A DNA stretch of 64,000 nt from Pseudomonadota bacterium (GTDB lineage Bacteria; Pseudomonadota; Gammaproteobacteria; Burkholderiales; Burkholderiaceae): NCBI GenBank assembly GCA_023441105.1, contig JAEZQX010000559.1, forward strand, positions 1 to 64,000, written 5' to 3'. This document shows, piece after piece, positions 1 to 9,164 of this stretch (position 1 is its first letter; each line of letters begins with the position of its first letter). A model generated the notes under the pieces. It did not search any database. It worked only from the letters and a program-made list of their open reading frames with translations, and was not told the DNA's origin. A program made the position numbers and the translations under genes.

Positions 1-127
1 CTTCCAGATCCAGGACCGCGACGTTCTTTACGTGAGCAACGCCCCGACCGTCGAGCTGCAGAAGTTCCTGAACCTCGTGTTCTCGGTGACCTATCCGGTG
101 CTGAACACGATCGAACTGACGCGCTGA
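1..127 (+). CDS. Polysaccharide export outer-membrane protein, C-terminal end (KpsD/BexD/CtrA-like)
   Basis: Only the last 41 codons lie in the window; the reading frame runs from base 2 to a TGA at 125-127. The tail contains RDVLYVSNAP and LQKFLNLVFSV, the typical ending of BexD/CtrA-type outer-membrane lipoproteins that form the exit channel for ABC-exported capsules. The next genes encode the matching inner-membrane export proteins 20 bases downstream, which supports this. The N-terminus, lipobox and SLBB domains lie outside the window, so the family call rests on the tail and the context. Confidence 0.75.
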   Translation, partial: FQIQDRDVLYVSNAPTVELQKFLNLVFSVTYPVLNTIELTR

Positions 128-146
128 TTTAGATTGGGAACTTGTC

Positions 147-1316
147 ATGGACATGTCTGAAGCATCCGCGCTGCCGGCAGCAGCGGCCGTCACCGAGCGC
201 AAGCCGCGCAAGCGACTGCGCCGGCTGATGCGCCGGCTGAACGCGATCTTCCTGCTGACGGTAGCGATCCCGACGGCCGCTGCCGTGTGGTACTACGGTG
301 CATTCGCATCGGACGTCTACCTCTCGGAGGCTCGCTTCCTGGTGCGCAGCCCGCAGCGCCAGCACACATCCGGCCTCGGCGCGCTGCTGCAGGGAACCGC
401 CTTCTCCCGCGCGCAGGACGACACCTATTCGGTCCACGACTTCATCCGCAGCCGCGACGCGCTGCGGGAGATCGACGAGCGGATCGGATTTCGGAGCGCC
501 TACAGCAAGGGCGAGATCGATGGGGTCAATCGCTTTCCGGGCCTCTATCCCGACGAAAGCTTCGAGGCGTTGCACCGCTACTACCAGAAGCAGGTCTCGA
601 TCCAGTACGACGCGGTTTCGTCGATCTCCATCCTGGAAGTACGCGCCTTCACGGCGGAAGACGCGAGGAACATCAACGAGATGCTGCTGGAGATGGGCGA
701 GCGCCTGGTCAACAACATGAACGAGCGCAGCCGGCGAGACCTCATTGACGTCGCGGAGCACGAGGTCCAGGTCGCCGAGGCCAGGGCTAAGGATGCGGCC
801 GCCTCGCTAGCGAGCTTTCGCTCCGGCAAGTCGGTCTTCGATCCGGCCGTGCAGGGAGCCATGCAACTGCAGGGGGTGGCGAAGCTGAACGAGGAACTGT
901 TGGCGGCCGAAGCGCAGCTTGCCCAGGTGCGCAGGGTGTCGCCTGACAATCCGCAGATCGGGTCGCTGCGCAGCCGCGTGGAGGGTTTGCGTCAGGCGAT
1001 CCGGGACGAAAAGGCACGCGTCCTCGGAAGCTCGGGTGGGCTGGTTGCGCAGAGTCCGGAGTATGACCGGCTGGTGCTGGAGAAGACGTTTGCGGATCGT
1101 CAGCTTGCTACCGCTCTCGCGGCGCTGGATACGGCGAGAGCGGAAGCGCAGCGCAAGCAACTGTATCTCGAGCGTCTGGTGCAGCCGCACTTGCCGGACT
1201 ATGCGGTCGAGCCGCGTCGGATACGGTCTGTTCTGACGGTGTTCGTGCTTGGCTTGGTTGCTTGGGGCGTGCTCAGCCTGATATTCGCAGGGGTGCGTGA
1301 GCACACCGAGACCTGA
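147..1316 (+). CDS. kpsE: Capsule polysaccharide export inner-membrane protein, KpsE/BexC/CtrB family
   Basis: This 389-residue protein has the PCP/Wzz-like layout of capsule export periplasmic adaptors. A basic N-terminus is followed by a membrane segment at about residues 31-50, a long periplasmic helical region, and a second membrane segment at about 361-382 before a short cytoplasmic tail. The sequence after the first membrane segment (YLSEARFLVRSP) is typical of BexC/CtrB proteins. The middle (about 195-345) is Ala/Glu/Arg-rich and probably coiled coil. In this family it bridges the KpsM-KpsT ABC transporter to the outer-membrane channel encoded just upstream. An ATG six bases further in is an alternative start. 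Confidence 0.88.
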   Translation: MDMSEASALPAAAAVTERKPRKRLRRLMRRLNAIFLLTVAIPTAAAVWYYGAFASDVYLSEARFLVRSPQRQHTSGLGALLQGTAFSRAQDDTYSVHDFIRSRDALREIDERIGFRSAYSKGEIDGVNRFPGLYPDESFEALHRYYQKQVSIQYDAVSSISILEVRAFTAEDARNINEMLLEMGERLVNNMNERSRRDLIDVAEHEVQVAEARAKDAAASLASFRSGKSVFDPAVQGAMQLQGVAKLNEELLAAEAQLAQVRRVSPDNPQIGSLRSRVEGLRQAIRDEKARVLGSSGGLVAQSPEYDRLVLEKTFADRQLATALAALDTARAEAQRKQLYLERLVQPHLPDYAVEPRRIRSVLTVFVLGLVAWGVLSLIFAGVREHTET

Positions 1317-1358
1317 AGACTCATCCACCGGGTCAATCCGACCGAAAGCGATCAATCA

Positions 1359-2150
1359 ATGCCGGACACGACTTCTCTCCTGCAGTCCTTCGCGATCCAG
1401 AGACGGGTGATTCGCGCCCTTCTGCTTCGCGAACTGATTACGCGCTTCGGTCGGGAGAACCTCGGCGTCCTGTGGCTCGTCGGGGAACCGATGATCTTCA
1501 CGCTGGGTGTGGCGGCCCTGTGGAGCGCAATGCGAGCACACCACTTCTCCAGCCTGCCGATCGTGGCGTTCGCCATTACCGGCTACTCGTCCGTGCTGCT
1601 GTGGCGCAATACAGTCAGTCGCTGCATTGGAGGCATCGAGGCAAACGCCAGCCTTCTCTATCACCGCAACGTCAGGGTGATGGACGTGTACGCGACGCGG
1701 ATCCTGCTTGAGATCGGGGGTGCGACCGCCTCCCTCATGGTGCTCGTGGTCATTTTTCTTGCAACTGAATCAATGCGCCCACCGGCAGACCCATTGAGCG
1801 TCGTCCTCGGGTGGGCCATGCTCGCCTGGTTCGGTGCAGCGCTGGCGCTCTTCGTCGGTTCGGCAACGACCTTCAGCCATCTAGTCGACCGAATCTGGCA
1901 TCCCGCGTCGTACCTACTCTTCCCCCTCTCCGGAGCGGCGTTCATGGTGGAGTGGCTACCACCGGCCGGCCGCGAGGTTGTCCTCCTCCTCCCGATGGTG
2001 CATGCGGTGGAACTGATCCGGGAAGGCTTTTTCGGCAATGTCGTGCCCACGCACTACGACCTCGGTTACATGGCGACTTGCAACCTGGTCCTGACGCTGG
2101 CCGGCCTGTTCGCCATGCAGGCGGCCGCCCGCCGGGTGGGCGAGAAGTGA
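1359..2150 (+). CDS. kpsM: Capsule ABC transporter permease, KpsM/BexB family
   Basis: This 263-residue protein is an ABC-2 type permease with about six hydrophobic segments. The N-terminal cytoplasmic helix carries the family hallmark RVIRALLLRELITRFGRENL, followed by LWLVGEPM. Such permeases move undecaprenyl- or phosphatidylglycerol-linked capsule chains across the inner membrane. The gene lies 42 bases after the KpsE-like gene, and its TGA overlaps the GTG start of the ATPase gene by four bases, so permease and ATPase are translationally coupled. Length matches the family. Confidence 0.92.
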   Translation: MPDTTSLLQSFAIQRRVIRALLLRELITRFGRENLGVLWLVGEPMIFTLGVAALWSAMRAHHFSSLPIVAFAITGYSSVLLWRNTVSRCIGGIEANASLLYHRNVRVMDVYATRILLEIGGATASLMVLVVIFLATESMRPPADPLSVVLGWAMLAWFGAALALFVGSATTFSHLVDRIWHPASYLLFPLSGAAFMVEWLPPAGREVVLLLPMVHAVELIREGFFGNVVPTHYDLGYMATCNLVLTLAGLFAMQAAARRVGEK

Positions 2151-2824
2151 TCCGGCTCGAGAACGTCTGTAAGGATTACGGTGTGCGTGGTGGGCGTCGT
2201 CGCGTCCTCGACAACGTGAACTTCAACCTCAAGCGTGGTCGAAACCTCGGCATTCTGGGCCGAAATGGTGCCGGGAAGAGCACATTGATTCGGCTGTTGA
2301 GCGGGGCCGAGCGGCCGACGTCGGGACGTATCCATCGAGGAATGAGGGTTAGCTGGCCGCTCGCCTTCACCGGCGCGTTCCAGGCGCGATTGACCGGACT
2401 GGACAACCTGAAGTTTGTCTGCCGCGTTTACGGCGTCGACTGGAAGCCGCTTCTGCCGTTTGTCGAGGAGTTCACCGAGCTCGGCCTGTACCTGCGCGAA
2501 CCGGTAGAGCGCTATTCGACCGGTATGATGATGCGGCTGGCATTTGCCTTGTCGATGGCAATCGAGTTCGACTGCTTCCTGATCGACGAGGGACTGGCCG
2601 TCGGCGATGCGCGCTTTGGACACCGCTGCCACGTGGAGCTGTTCCAGAAGCGCAAGGATCGCTCCTTCATCCTCGTCTCGCACGACCCAAACATCGTCAA
2701 GCTCTACTGCGAGCAGGCTTGCGTGCTGCATGACGGTAGGCTCTATGAGTTCGACCAGATCGACGATGCCTACGGATTCTACGAGTCCGTCCGGCCTGCA
2801 GAGCCGACCGTCGTCTTTGATTGA
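2147..2824 (+). CDS. kpsT: Capsule ABC transporter ATP-binding protein, KpsT/BexA family
   Basis: The 225-residue product starts at a GTG overlapping the permease stop codon. It has Walker A GRNGAGKST at residues 38-46, a signature loop variant around YSTGMMMRLAFALS, and Walker B FDCFLIDE. This pattern is typical of the short ATPases of capsule and O-antigen exporters. It would energise export through the KpsM-like permease. It has no C-terminal carbohydrate-binding extension like that of Wzt proteins, so chain termination is unlikely to be sensed through this protein. The frame stays open upstream to 1811, but only the 2147 start gives the conserved N-terminus. Confidence 0.92.
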   Translation: MIRLENVCKDYGVRGGRRRVLDNVNFNLKRGRNLGILGRNGAGKSTLIRLLSGAERPTSGRIHRGMRVSWPLAFTGAFQARLTGLDNLKFVCRVYGVDWKPLLPFVEEFTELGLYLREPVERYSTGMMMRLAFALSMAIEFDCFLIDEGLAVGDARFGHRCHVELFQKRKDRSFILVSHDPNIVKLYCEQACVLHDGRLYEFDQIDDAYGFYESVRPAEPTVVFD

Positions 2825-2864
2825 ACGAACCTACCACTCCCCACCCTACCGCGTGCCTTTCACA

Positions 2865-4433
2865 ATGAAGATCCTGCTCGAGCTGCGCCCGGCCTTTGAT
2901 GGACACGCCGGGATTCCCCAGGAGGCCAGGCTGCTGTTCCGGGGGTTGTCCAGAATCGACGATTGCACCGTGGAGGGGCTGATCCAGAGTAGCACTCGCT
3001 TCCTGGCCAAGGGGCTTGCTGCGCAGGATCGGCCGATGCTGCCCGGTCGCATCGACCCCGCGCTGCCCGAGCACCGCAAGCTCGATCGGTTGTCCCGGGT
3101 GGTGGTGTCGCTACAGCACAATCCGACCAAGACGCGGATCGGCCGCATGTCAAGATCGCTTCGGGTGGCGCTGAAGCACGCGAGAGCCGCCGCCGGAACC
3201 GCCGTCGGGATGCAGACGCCGCTGCACCGCTTCGAGGGCACGCATTTCAAGGACTTCGTCTGGCGCTCCATGTTTGCGAGGACGCTGCCGCCGCAGGATT
3301 TCGACCTCGTGACCTCGGCGGGCTATCGCGTCGTGCAGATGCCGTGGACGGGAATGCATTCGATCGGGCTTGCGACCAAGAAGCTCGGCGCCCCGCTCTA
3401 CCCGAGGCTGGACACGCGCGGCTTCGACATGATGATCGCCGAGACACCCTATCCCGGCCGAGTCACGGCGGGAACGCAGATGATCGTACGCTATCACGAC
3501 GCGATTCCGCTGCTCTTGCCGCACACGATCGCGGACCGCAGCTACCACCAGTCCTCTCACTACCTGGCGCTCGATCGCAATGTACGCGACGGCGCATGGT
3601 TCGCCTGCGTGTCGGATTCGACGCGGCGTGATCTAGTGTCGATCTATCCGGCCGCGGAGGAGCGCTCGGTTACGATCCACAACATGGTCTCGCACCACTA
3701 CTTTCCTGAGGCATCATCGCCCGCTCGCGTCCCGGAGATCCTGCGCACGCGCCGCAACCTGAACGTGGAGGCCGCGGGCGATGCGGTCGGAAGGATCGGA
3801 CGAACGATGAAGCTCCGAGCGGATAGCAGGGAGGGATTGAACTCTGCTCGCCCGTCCAGCGCCACACTGCCGTACCTGTTGATGGTCTCGACGATCGAGC
3901 CGCGCAAGAACCACCTGTCGCTGCTTTCGGCCTGGGAGAGCCTGAGAACCTCGTTCGACCCGGACCTGCAACTCGTCCTGGTGGGATCAATTGGATGGGA
4001 GAGCGAGCCGATCATGCGCCGGCTCAAGCCCTGGGTCAAGCGTGGCGGCCTGCATCTGCTCGAGGACGTGCCGGCGCAGGAGTTGCGCTTGCTCTACCGC
4101 CATGCGCGCTGCGTCGTGTGCCCAAGCTTCTACGAAGGCTTCGACTTTTCGGGGGTCGAGGCGATGCGATGCGGCGGCGTGGTCCTCGCTTCCGACATCC
4201 CGGTACACCGGGACGTCTACGGCGCCGCGTCCGAGTACTTCAATCCGTACTCGGTCGAGGACCTGGAGCAGGCCTTGGCTGGCCTCATGGCTCCGGCGGC
4301 CGCCGCCAGGCGCGGCGCGCTGATTGAGGAAGGGGCGCGCGTGTCGCTGCAGTACACCCCAGAGCGCATTCTGCCGCAGTGGCACGAATTCCTGGACAAG
4401 CGGGCGCGGGACCAGCGCGATGCCAATCGCTGA
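2865..4433 (+). CDS. Glycosyltransferase, GT4/group 1 family
   Basis: The product is 522 residues and begins MKILLELRPAFDGHAGIPQE, a usual start for GT-B glycosyltransferases with a Gly-rich donor loop. The C-terminal Rossmann domain carries LLMVSTIEPRKNH and later FYEGFDFSGVEAMRCGG, the E-x7-E-type region that binds the nucleotide sugar in GT4 enzymes. The N-terminal half is longer than usual for GT4, with a linker near residues 280-345. The start at 2865 was chosen because the family motif begins there; the frame is open upstream but runs through the ATPase gene. It presumably adds a sugar to the capsule repeat. Donor and linkage cannot be inferred. Confidence 0.85.
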   Translation: MKILLELRPAFDGHAGIPQEARLLFRGLSRIDDCTVEGLIQSSTRFLAKGLAAQDRPMLPGRIDPALPEHRKLDRLSRVVVSLQHNPTKTRIGRMSRSLRVALKHARAAAGTAVGMQTPLHRFEGTHFKDFVWRSMFARTLPPQDFDLVTSAGYRVVQMPWTGMHSIGLATKKLGAPLYPRLDTRGFDMMIAETPYPGRVTAGTQMIVRYHDAIPLLLPHTIADRSYHQSSHYLALDRNVRDGAWFACVSDSTRRDLVSIYPAAEERSVTIHNMVSHHYFPEASSPARVPEILRTRRNLNVEAAGDAVGRIGRTMKLRADSREGLNSARPSSATLPYLLMVSTIEPRKNHLSLLSAWESLRTSFDPDLQLVLVGSIGWESEPIMRRLKPWVKRGGLHLLEDVPAQELRLLYRHARCVVCPSFYEGFDFSGVEAMRCGGVVLASDIPVHRDVYGAASEYFNPYSVEDLEQALAGLMAPAAAARRGALIEEGARVSLQYTPERILPQWHEFLDKRARDQRDANR

Positions 4434-5457
4434 CGGCCTGGTTGGACGAAAGCCGATGTCGGCCAGTGACAGATCGGGAGCTGCCTGTGCGTTGGCCGCG
4501 CGGTTGCGAAGGCGCGCCCTGCGAGTAACGGCGAGGCTGATGCCCGGCCGGGCCAAGCCGGACAGTCCCGGCGTCACCTTCGAGCCCGAGGACATCGAGC
4601 GAGTGCGCCGGACATATTTCGAGACGGGAGGTGCGCCCGGCAGCGCCTGGGATCCGCTTCGCGACGCGCATCTAAGGCTGCCTGGCTGGTTCCGTCACGA
4701 CCTTGATCCCTACGGCGACGATTACCTCGCCCAGCAGCATCGATTGTGGCGGCTGGTGGCCGGCGTGGATCGCGACTACGAGGTCGAGCGAGACGAGGAG
4801 GAGGCCGACTGGGGTGCCGTGGATGCGGTCCGGACGCCCGGCTTCTACGTACGGCGCGATGCTGCTGCGATCGCGTCCGCCTCCGATCATGTCATCGCGA
4901 GCGGGATGCTGCTTAAGCATTGCGGGCTGAGGGCGGGCGATCGCGCACTCGAGTACGGTGCAGGTTTCGGGCAGACTGCACTCGCGCTTGCGCGACTCGG
5001 TGTGAACGTCGACACAGTGGACGTGTCGCGCACTTTCTGCGGCTTCGTGAACGAGCAGGCCGAGTTCTTCCGCGTCCCGCTTCACGCGTTCCAAGGGCGC
5101 TTCGGCGACTCGCCGCGGCCAGGCGTGCGATACAAGCTGTTGTGGTTCTACGAAAGCTTCCACCACTGCGTCGATTTTCAGCGAGTGGTCCGGATCCTGC
5201 CGGACCTGCTCGAGCCGGGTGGCCGGGTGATCCTCGGCGGCGAGCCGATCGTCGAGCATCCATACGCGGCGGTGCCGTATCCGTGGGGGCTGCGACTGCA
5301 CAGCGAAGTGGTCGCGGTGGTCCGGCAGCAGCGCTGGTTCGAGCTCGGCTTCACTGAGAGATTCCTGTTCGACCTGTTCGGCCGCGCGGGTTTCACTGTG
5401 AAGCGTATTGACTGCGAGCCGTCGCTGTTCGGGCGACTGTACGTGTGTCAGCGATGA
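4420..5457 (+). CDS. SAM-dependent class I methyltransferase
   Basis: The product is 345 residues. A class I SAM-binding core starts at about residue 180 with ALEYGAGFGQTALALARLG, followed by an acidic strand end VDTVDVS. WFYESFHHCVDF and a GGRVILGGEP strand complete a Rossmann methyltransferase fold. The first 150 residues are not a recognised domain. The ATG at 4420 overlaps the end of the upstream glycosyltransferase gene; a second in-frame ATG lies at 4456. Its place among glycosyltransferases suggests methylation of a sugar or other glycan substituent. The substrate is not known. Confidence 0.75.
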   Translation: MPIADGLVGRKPMSASDRSGAACALAARLRRRALRVTARLMPGRAKPDSPGVTFEPEDIERVRRTYFETGGAPGSAWDPLRDAHLRLPGWFRHDLDPYGDDYLAQQHRLWRLVAGVDRDYEVERDEEEADWGAVDAVRTPGFYVRRDAAAIASASDHVIASGMLLKHCGLRAGDRALEYGAGFGQTALALARLGVNVDTVDVSRTFCGFVNEQAEFFRVPLHAFQGRFGDSPRPGVRYKLLWFYESFHHCVDFQRVVRILPDLLEPGGRVILGGEPIVEHPYAAVPYPWGLRLHSEVVAVVRQQRWFELGFTERFLFDLFGRAGFTVKRIDCEPSLFGRLYVCQR

Positions 5458-6644
5458 TCGAAGTCAAGGCGCTGATGAAGTCGCTGACGCAGCAGGAGCT
5501 GCTCGCAGCCGCTGAGGCATACTACGCGTCGATCGCCAATCCCGCCTTCCAGCTTGCCAAGCCGTTCGCCAGCGTCGATGATTGTCCTGCGCTGCTCGCC
5601 AGCTTCGCGAAGCTGCTGCGCGACGGCCGCTACCTCCCGGGACACCGCGTGCTCGAGTTCGGCGCGGGGAGTTGCTGGGCCGGTAGGCTGCTGAACCAGC
5701 TAGGCATGGCGGTGACCTCGCTCGATGTCTCGCCTAGTGCCCTGGCGCTCGGCGAACGGCTGGTCCGGGAGCAGCCGGTGGTCGGCCACCAGCCGACGCA
5801 TACATTCCTGCACTACGACGGCGTCCGGATCGCATTGCCCGACCGAAGCGTCGACCGAATATTCTGCTTCGATGCCTTCCACCACGTCGCGAACCCTGAG
5901 CAGACCCTCAGGGAGTTCGCGCGGGTGCTCGACGACGGCGGCATTGCCTCGTTCTCCGAACCAGGACCGCGGCACTCGCTCACGGCCGAGAGCCAGCGCG
6001 AGATGCGGCACCACAAGGTCATCGAGAACGACGTGGTAATCGAGGAGCTGTGGGAGGCGGCCCAGGCGGCCGGCTTCACCGACATCCATTTTTCGCTGCA
6101 GACCGAGGCCTCATTGCAACTGGGATACGAGGAGTTTCGCGCTTTCCGGGAGCGCGGCTTCGGCTCTGCGGCGGCGGCCGCGCTCCAAGAGCGCATCGTG
6201 GCGCACAACCGCAACGTCACGGTCTTCCACTTGGTGCGCGGCGCCCCGTCTCAGCCCGACAGTCGGATGCGAGACGGCCTGGTCGGAGAGCTGCAGGTGG
6301 AGCGAATCGAGCCGGTACGGAGTGCCGACAGTGTGCGACGCCTCAGGATTACCGTCGCCGTAAGGAACAACTCCAGCCGCGTCTGGCGTTGCTCGGGCTG
6401 GGAACCGGGCTGCGTCAACCTGGGCGTTCGCCGGCTGGACGCAGCCGGCGAACTGGTCGACCTGGACTACTTCCGTCATCGCTTCCTTGCCGAAGAGCTG
6501 GCGCCCGGGGAAACCGTCACCACGTCGCTCGACCTCCCGATACCGGCTGGGATGGAGTACCCGGAGTTCGAGCTCGACTTGGTCAGCGAGAGCGTCTGCT
6601 GGTTCTCGCAGAACGGCTCGCCTACCCAACGCCTGCGTCCGTGA
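5454..6644 (+). CDS. SAM-dependent methyltransferase with C-terminal beta-rich domain
   Basis: The product is about 396 residues. Residues 60-180 form a class I methyltransferase: VLEFGAGSCWAGRLLNQLG is motif I, VTSLDVSPSALALG the acidic loop, and RIFCFDAFHHVANPEQTL the post-II region. The C-terminal ~130 residues are beta-rich (VRRLRITVAVRNNSSRVW) and resemble small immunoglobulin-like or sugar-binding modules. The ATG at 5454 overlaps the previous stop (ATGA); a GTG at 5445 is the alternative start. Its own stop overlaps the next gene, so it is in the same coupled operon. A role in glycan methylation is inferred. Confidence 0.78.
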   Translation: MIEVKALMKSLTQQELLAAAEAYYASIANPAFQLAKPFASVDDCPALLASFAKLLRDGRYLPGHRVLEFGAGSCWAGRLLNQLGMAVTSLDVSPSALALGERLVREQPVVGHQPTHTFLHYDGVRIALPDRSVDRIFCFDAFHHVANPEQTLREFARVLDDGGIASFSEPGPRHSLTAESQREMRHHKVIENDVVIEELWEAAQAAGFTDIHFSLQTEASLQLGYEEFRAFRERGFGSAAAAALQERIVAHNRNVTVFHLVRGAPSQPDSRMRDGLVGELQVERIEPVRSADSVRRLRITVAVRNNSSRVWRCSGWEPGCVNLGVRRLDAAGELVDLDYFRHRFLAEELAPGETVTTSLDLPIPAGMEYPEFELDLVSESVCWFSQNGSPTQRLRP

Positions 6645-8077
6645 ACGCGTCGCTCGCGCAGGCAGAGGAGCGGTTGGCGACGCTGTCGCTGGCACGGCTG
6701 ACCAACGACGAGCTCGAGCGGATACACCTGCAGCTCTTCTTCGAGAACGAGGTGACGCCGGCAGAGTCCTGGGGTACGGTGCCGTACCGCGCACTCTCGA
6801 TGCTCGCGAGTCGGCTCGCCCGTGAGCGCCACAGGGCTGCTGACCCTGCGGCGGAGCTCCAGGCGGCCCGCGGCCTGATCCGGCTACGCGAACTCGTCGG
6901 AAGTCGGTATGCATCAATTGCATATCCCAACTCTCGCGATCTGGCGTGGCTCGTCGACGCATACCGCCGGCTGACGCGGCGCGGCATCCACCCGAGTGAG
7001 CTCGAGCAGTGGCTTGTCGGGATGCGTGTCGGCCCGTTGGACCGTGAAGCGGTTACACGGACGCTGCAGCAGGTGAGCGACGACGAGCGGCGCGCATGCG
7101 AAGCGCCGCGGGATTCCGGCTCTTGCTGGCTCATGGGAACGTCGCGGACGATCGGGCCGGAAGACTGGCGCAGACGGAAGCGGGGGCTCGACGATGCTTC
7201 GTCGGTCGAGCATGCGCGTTGTACGCTGGCCGGGCAGGGCAGCAACGGTGCGCCTGGGACATCATCTTCCTCTTCGGCTCGGTTGCGCCGTGACGGCGCG
7301 CCGCGGTGCCTCGTCAGCGTGATCACCACCGTGTACGAGGGTGGCAGGTTCATCGAGGCGTTCATGGAGAACGTCTGCACGCAGACGATCTTTCGAGACT
7401 GGTGCGAGCTCATCGTGGTCGACGCAGCGTCGCCGGAAGGTGAGGGCGAGGTGATCCGCCGCTGGATGGACGACTTTCCGAACATTCGCTACATTCGAAC
7501 GCCCGAGCGGATCGGCATCTACGAAGCCTGGAACCTGGGCGTTGGCGAAGCGCGCGGCGAGTTCCTGACGAATGCCAACGTCGATGACATGCGGCGAAAC
7601 GACTCGTTCGAGATCCAGGCTGCGACGCTGCAGGCGTTGCCGCAGGTCGACGTCGTCTACCAAGACGTGCACTACGCGATGGAGCCCTGCCTGTCGTTCG
7701 AGCGCGTCGCCGCGTTTGGCTTTCGTAGCCGGGTCCCTCGGGTGACGCCGGCGGTGATGCTTGCCTTTAACCCGCCCCACAATGCGCCGATGTGGCGCCG
7801 ACGGCTGCACGACGAGCTGGGACTCTTCGACACCCGATACCGATCGGCTGCGGACTACGAGTTCTGGCTGCGGTGCTTGGAGGCGGGAAAAGTGCTTCAT
7901 CGGATCCCCGATCCGCACGTCGTGTACTACCAGAACCCGCTGGGCTGCTCGACGAGGGCTGATACGACCGGGCACGCTGAGACGCGGGAGATCACCGCGA
8001 AGTATGCGGAGCGTGTGCTTCTCGGGACGGCGTCAGTCGCCACGGGATCGACGGCGACGTCTATTGCCGCTGCATGA
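6641..8077 (+). CDS. GT2-family glycosyltransferase with a long N-terminal extension
   Basis: The product starts at a GTG overlapping the upstream stop (GTGA) and has 478 residues. Residues 1-220 are helix-rich and not recognised. From residue 222 a GT-A fold begins with CLVSVITTVYEGG, followed by ELIVVDAASPEGEGEVI and FLTNANVDDMR at about 308-318, where NVDD replaces the usual DxD metal/nucleotide site. The acceptor half contains RSAADYEFWLRCLEAG, typical of GT2. It probably adds a sugar during capsule synthesis. The first 220 residues could bind a partner or acceptor. Its 3' end overlaps the convergent exostosin-like gene by 17 bases. Confidence 0.82.
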   Translation: MNASLAQAEERLATLSLARLTNDELERIHLQLFFENEVTPAESWGTVPYRALSMLASRLARERHRAADPAAELQAARGLIRLRELVGSRYASIAYPNSRDLAWLVDAYRRLTRRGIHPSELEQWLVGMRVGPLDREAVTRTLQQVSDDERRACEAPRDSGSCWLMGTSRTIGPEDWRRRKRGLDDASSVEHARCTLAGQGSNGAPGTSSSSSARLRRDGAPRCLVSVITTVYEGGRFIEAFMENVCTQTIFRDWCELIVVDAASPEGEGEVIRRWMDDFPNIRYIRTPERIGIYEAWNLGVGEARGEFLTNANVDDMRRNDSFEIQAATLQALPQVDVVYQDVHYAMEPCLSFERVAAFGFRSRVPRVTPAVMLAFNPPHNAPMWRRRLHDELGLFDTRYRSAADYEFWLRCLEAGKVLHRIPDPHVVYYQNPLGCSTRADTTGHAETREITAKYAERVLLGTASVATGSTATSIAAA

Positions 8078-9140
8078 CCTGATCACGGACCCAATCGTTG
8101 TCACAGAGCACTCTCAGGACGGTCACCGGCCCCGACTCGCCGTAGCGGCTCCATAGGCGCCGTCCCGCCTGCTGCATTCGACCGAGCCGAACCCGATCGT
8201 GCGCGAGCTCTGCAAGCCGCCCCGGCAGGGCGGCCACGGCTTCGCGGGTCTCGGGAACGCGGACGATGGCCTCGTCCCATTCCTCCGGACTACCTGGAAG
8301 GCGCAGCGTGTCGGCCAGCAGCACCGGGATCGAACCGAAGCCGAGCGACTCCCACAGGCGAATGCTGTTTGGGCCGGAGCCGGAGGGGCAGAGAGAGAAG
8401 ATTGAATCCCGCATGACGGCGTCGAAATCCGCGGCCATTTGGCGATGGTGCGCGTCGCGGGCGGGATCCGGCCGCATCCCACCAATTTGCTGCTCGTAGA
8501 CGGCCGACTCGTAGTGCCACGCGGACCGACGGACCACGAGCGCATCGGGCCTCGACGGCAGGTCGAAGATCCACTGTCGTACTCCGGTCAGGTAGCCATC
8601 AGGGCTGTACGCGCCGACGAAGCTGTAGAGGTACTTCTTCTGCAAGGCCGCGGCGCTGTCGATGGGAATGGCGAGCTCCGAGGCATCGAGCTCCTTTGGA
8701 CGGTCATGGCAACGCACGGGATAAAGTGGGAAGGCATGTACACGGATACCGTTGATCGTCGGCACGTCGATGCGACTGTGCGCCCAGAACAAGTCCGTGA
8801 TGCCCAGCGTCCTCAGCCAGGGAATGATGCGCTCGACGCGAATGTGCTGACAAACGGTCGCGCGGACCAGCGTCGTCGGCGGTGGTGCATTCGAGAGCGC
8901 TTCGAGGAAGGTCTGTGCCGACGCCGTCTGCTTGCGGTCGAGCAGATCGATCAACGTTGCCCATGGGTAGCAGACTAGCTGCGAGAACACCGGCCGCTGG
9001 ACGAAGTTTGCGTACTGTTCGTACGCCCACTCCTCGGTTCTGGCCGGCCGTTGCCATCCGTGGGGCCAAGCGAGAATGCCGGCGCGACAAGTCCAGGCTG
9101 GGCATGCAAGGCCGGCATGACCCGGCGGTACGGTGGACAT
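8061..9140 (-). CDS. Exostosin-like (GT47-type) glycosyltransferase
   Basis: The 359-residue product carries the block SIFSLCPSGSGPNSIRLWES near residue 265, followed by GSIPVLLAD. This is the diagnostic C-terminal motif of exostosin-like proteins. In eukaryotes the family builds heparan sulphate and plant hemicelluloses; bacterial members occur in capsule and LPS loci. It is a clear paralogue of the C-terminal half of the 705-residue protein at 14250-16367 (shared PWATLID/PWATYID and LCP-x-G-x-GPN blocks). It is the last gene of the minus-strand run, 24 bases after the heparinase-like gene. The first 30 residues are poorly conserved, so the exact start is uncertain. Confidence 0.75.
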   Translation of the reverse strand: MSTVPPGHAGLACPAWTCRAGILAWPHGWQRPARTEEWAYEQYANFVQRPVFSQLVCYPWATLIDLLDRKQTASAQTFLEALSNAPPPTTLVRATVCQHIRVERIIPWLRTLGITDLFWAHSRIDVPTINGIRVHAFPLYPVRCHDRPKELDASELAIPIDSAAALQKKYLYSFVGAYSPDGYLTGVRQWIFDLPSRPDALVVRRSAWHYESAVYEQQIGGMRPDPARDAHHRQMAADFDAVMRDSIFSLCPSGSGPNSIRLWESLGFGSIPVLLADTLRLPGSPEEWDEAIVRVPETREAVAALPGRLAELAHDRVRLGRMQQAGRRLWSRYGESGPVTVLRVLCDNDWVRDQVMQRQ

Positions 9141-9164
9141 GGCGGTAACTGGCGCGGGGCAGGC

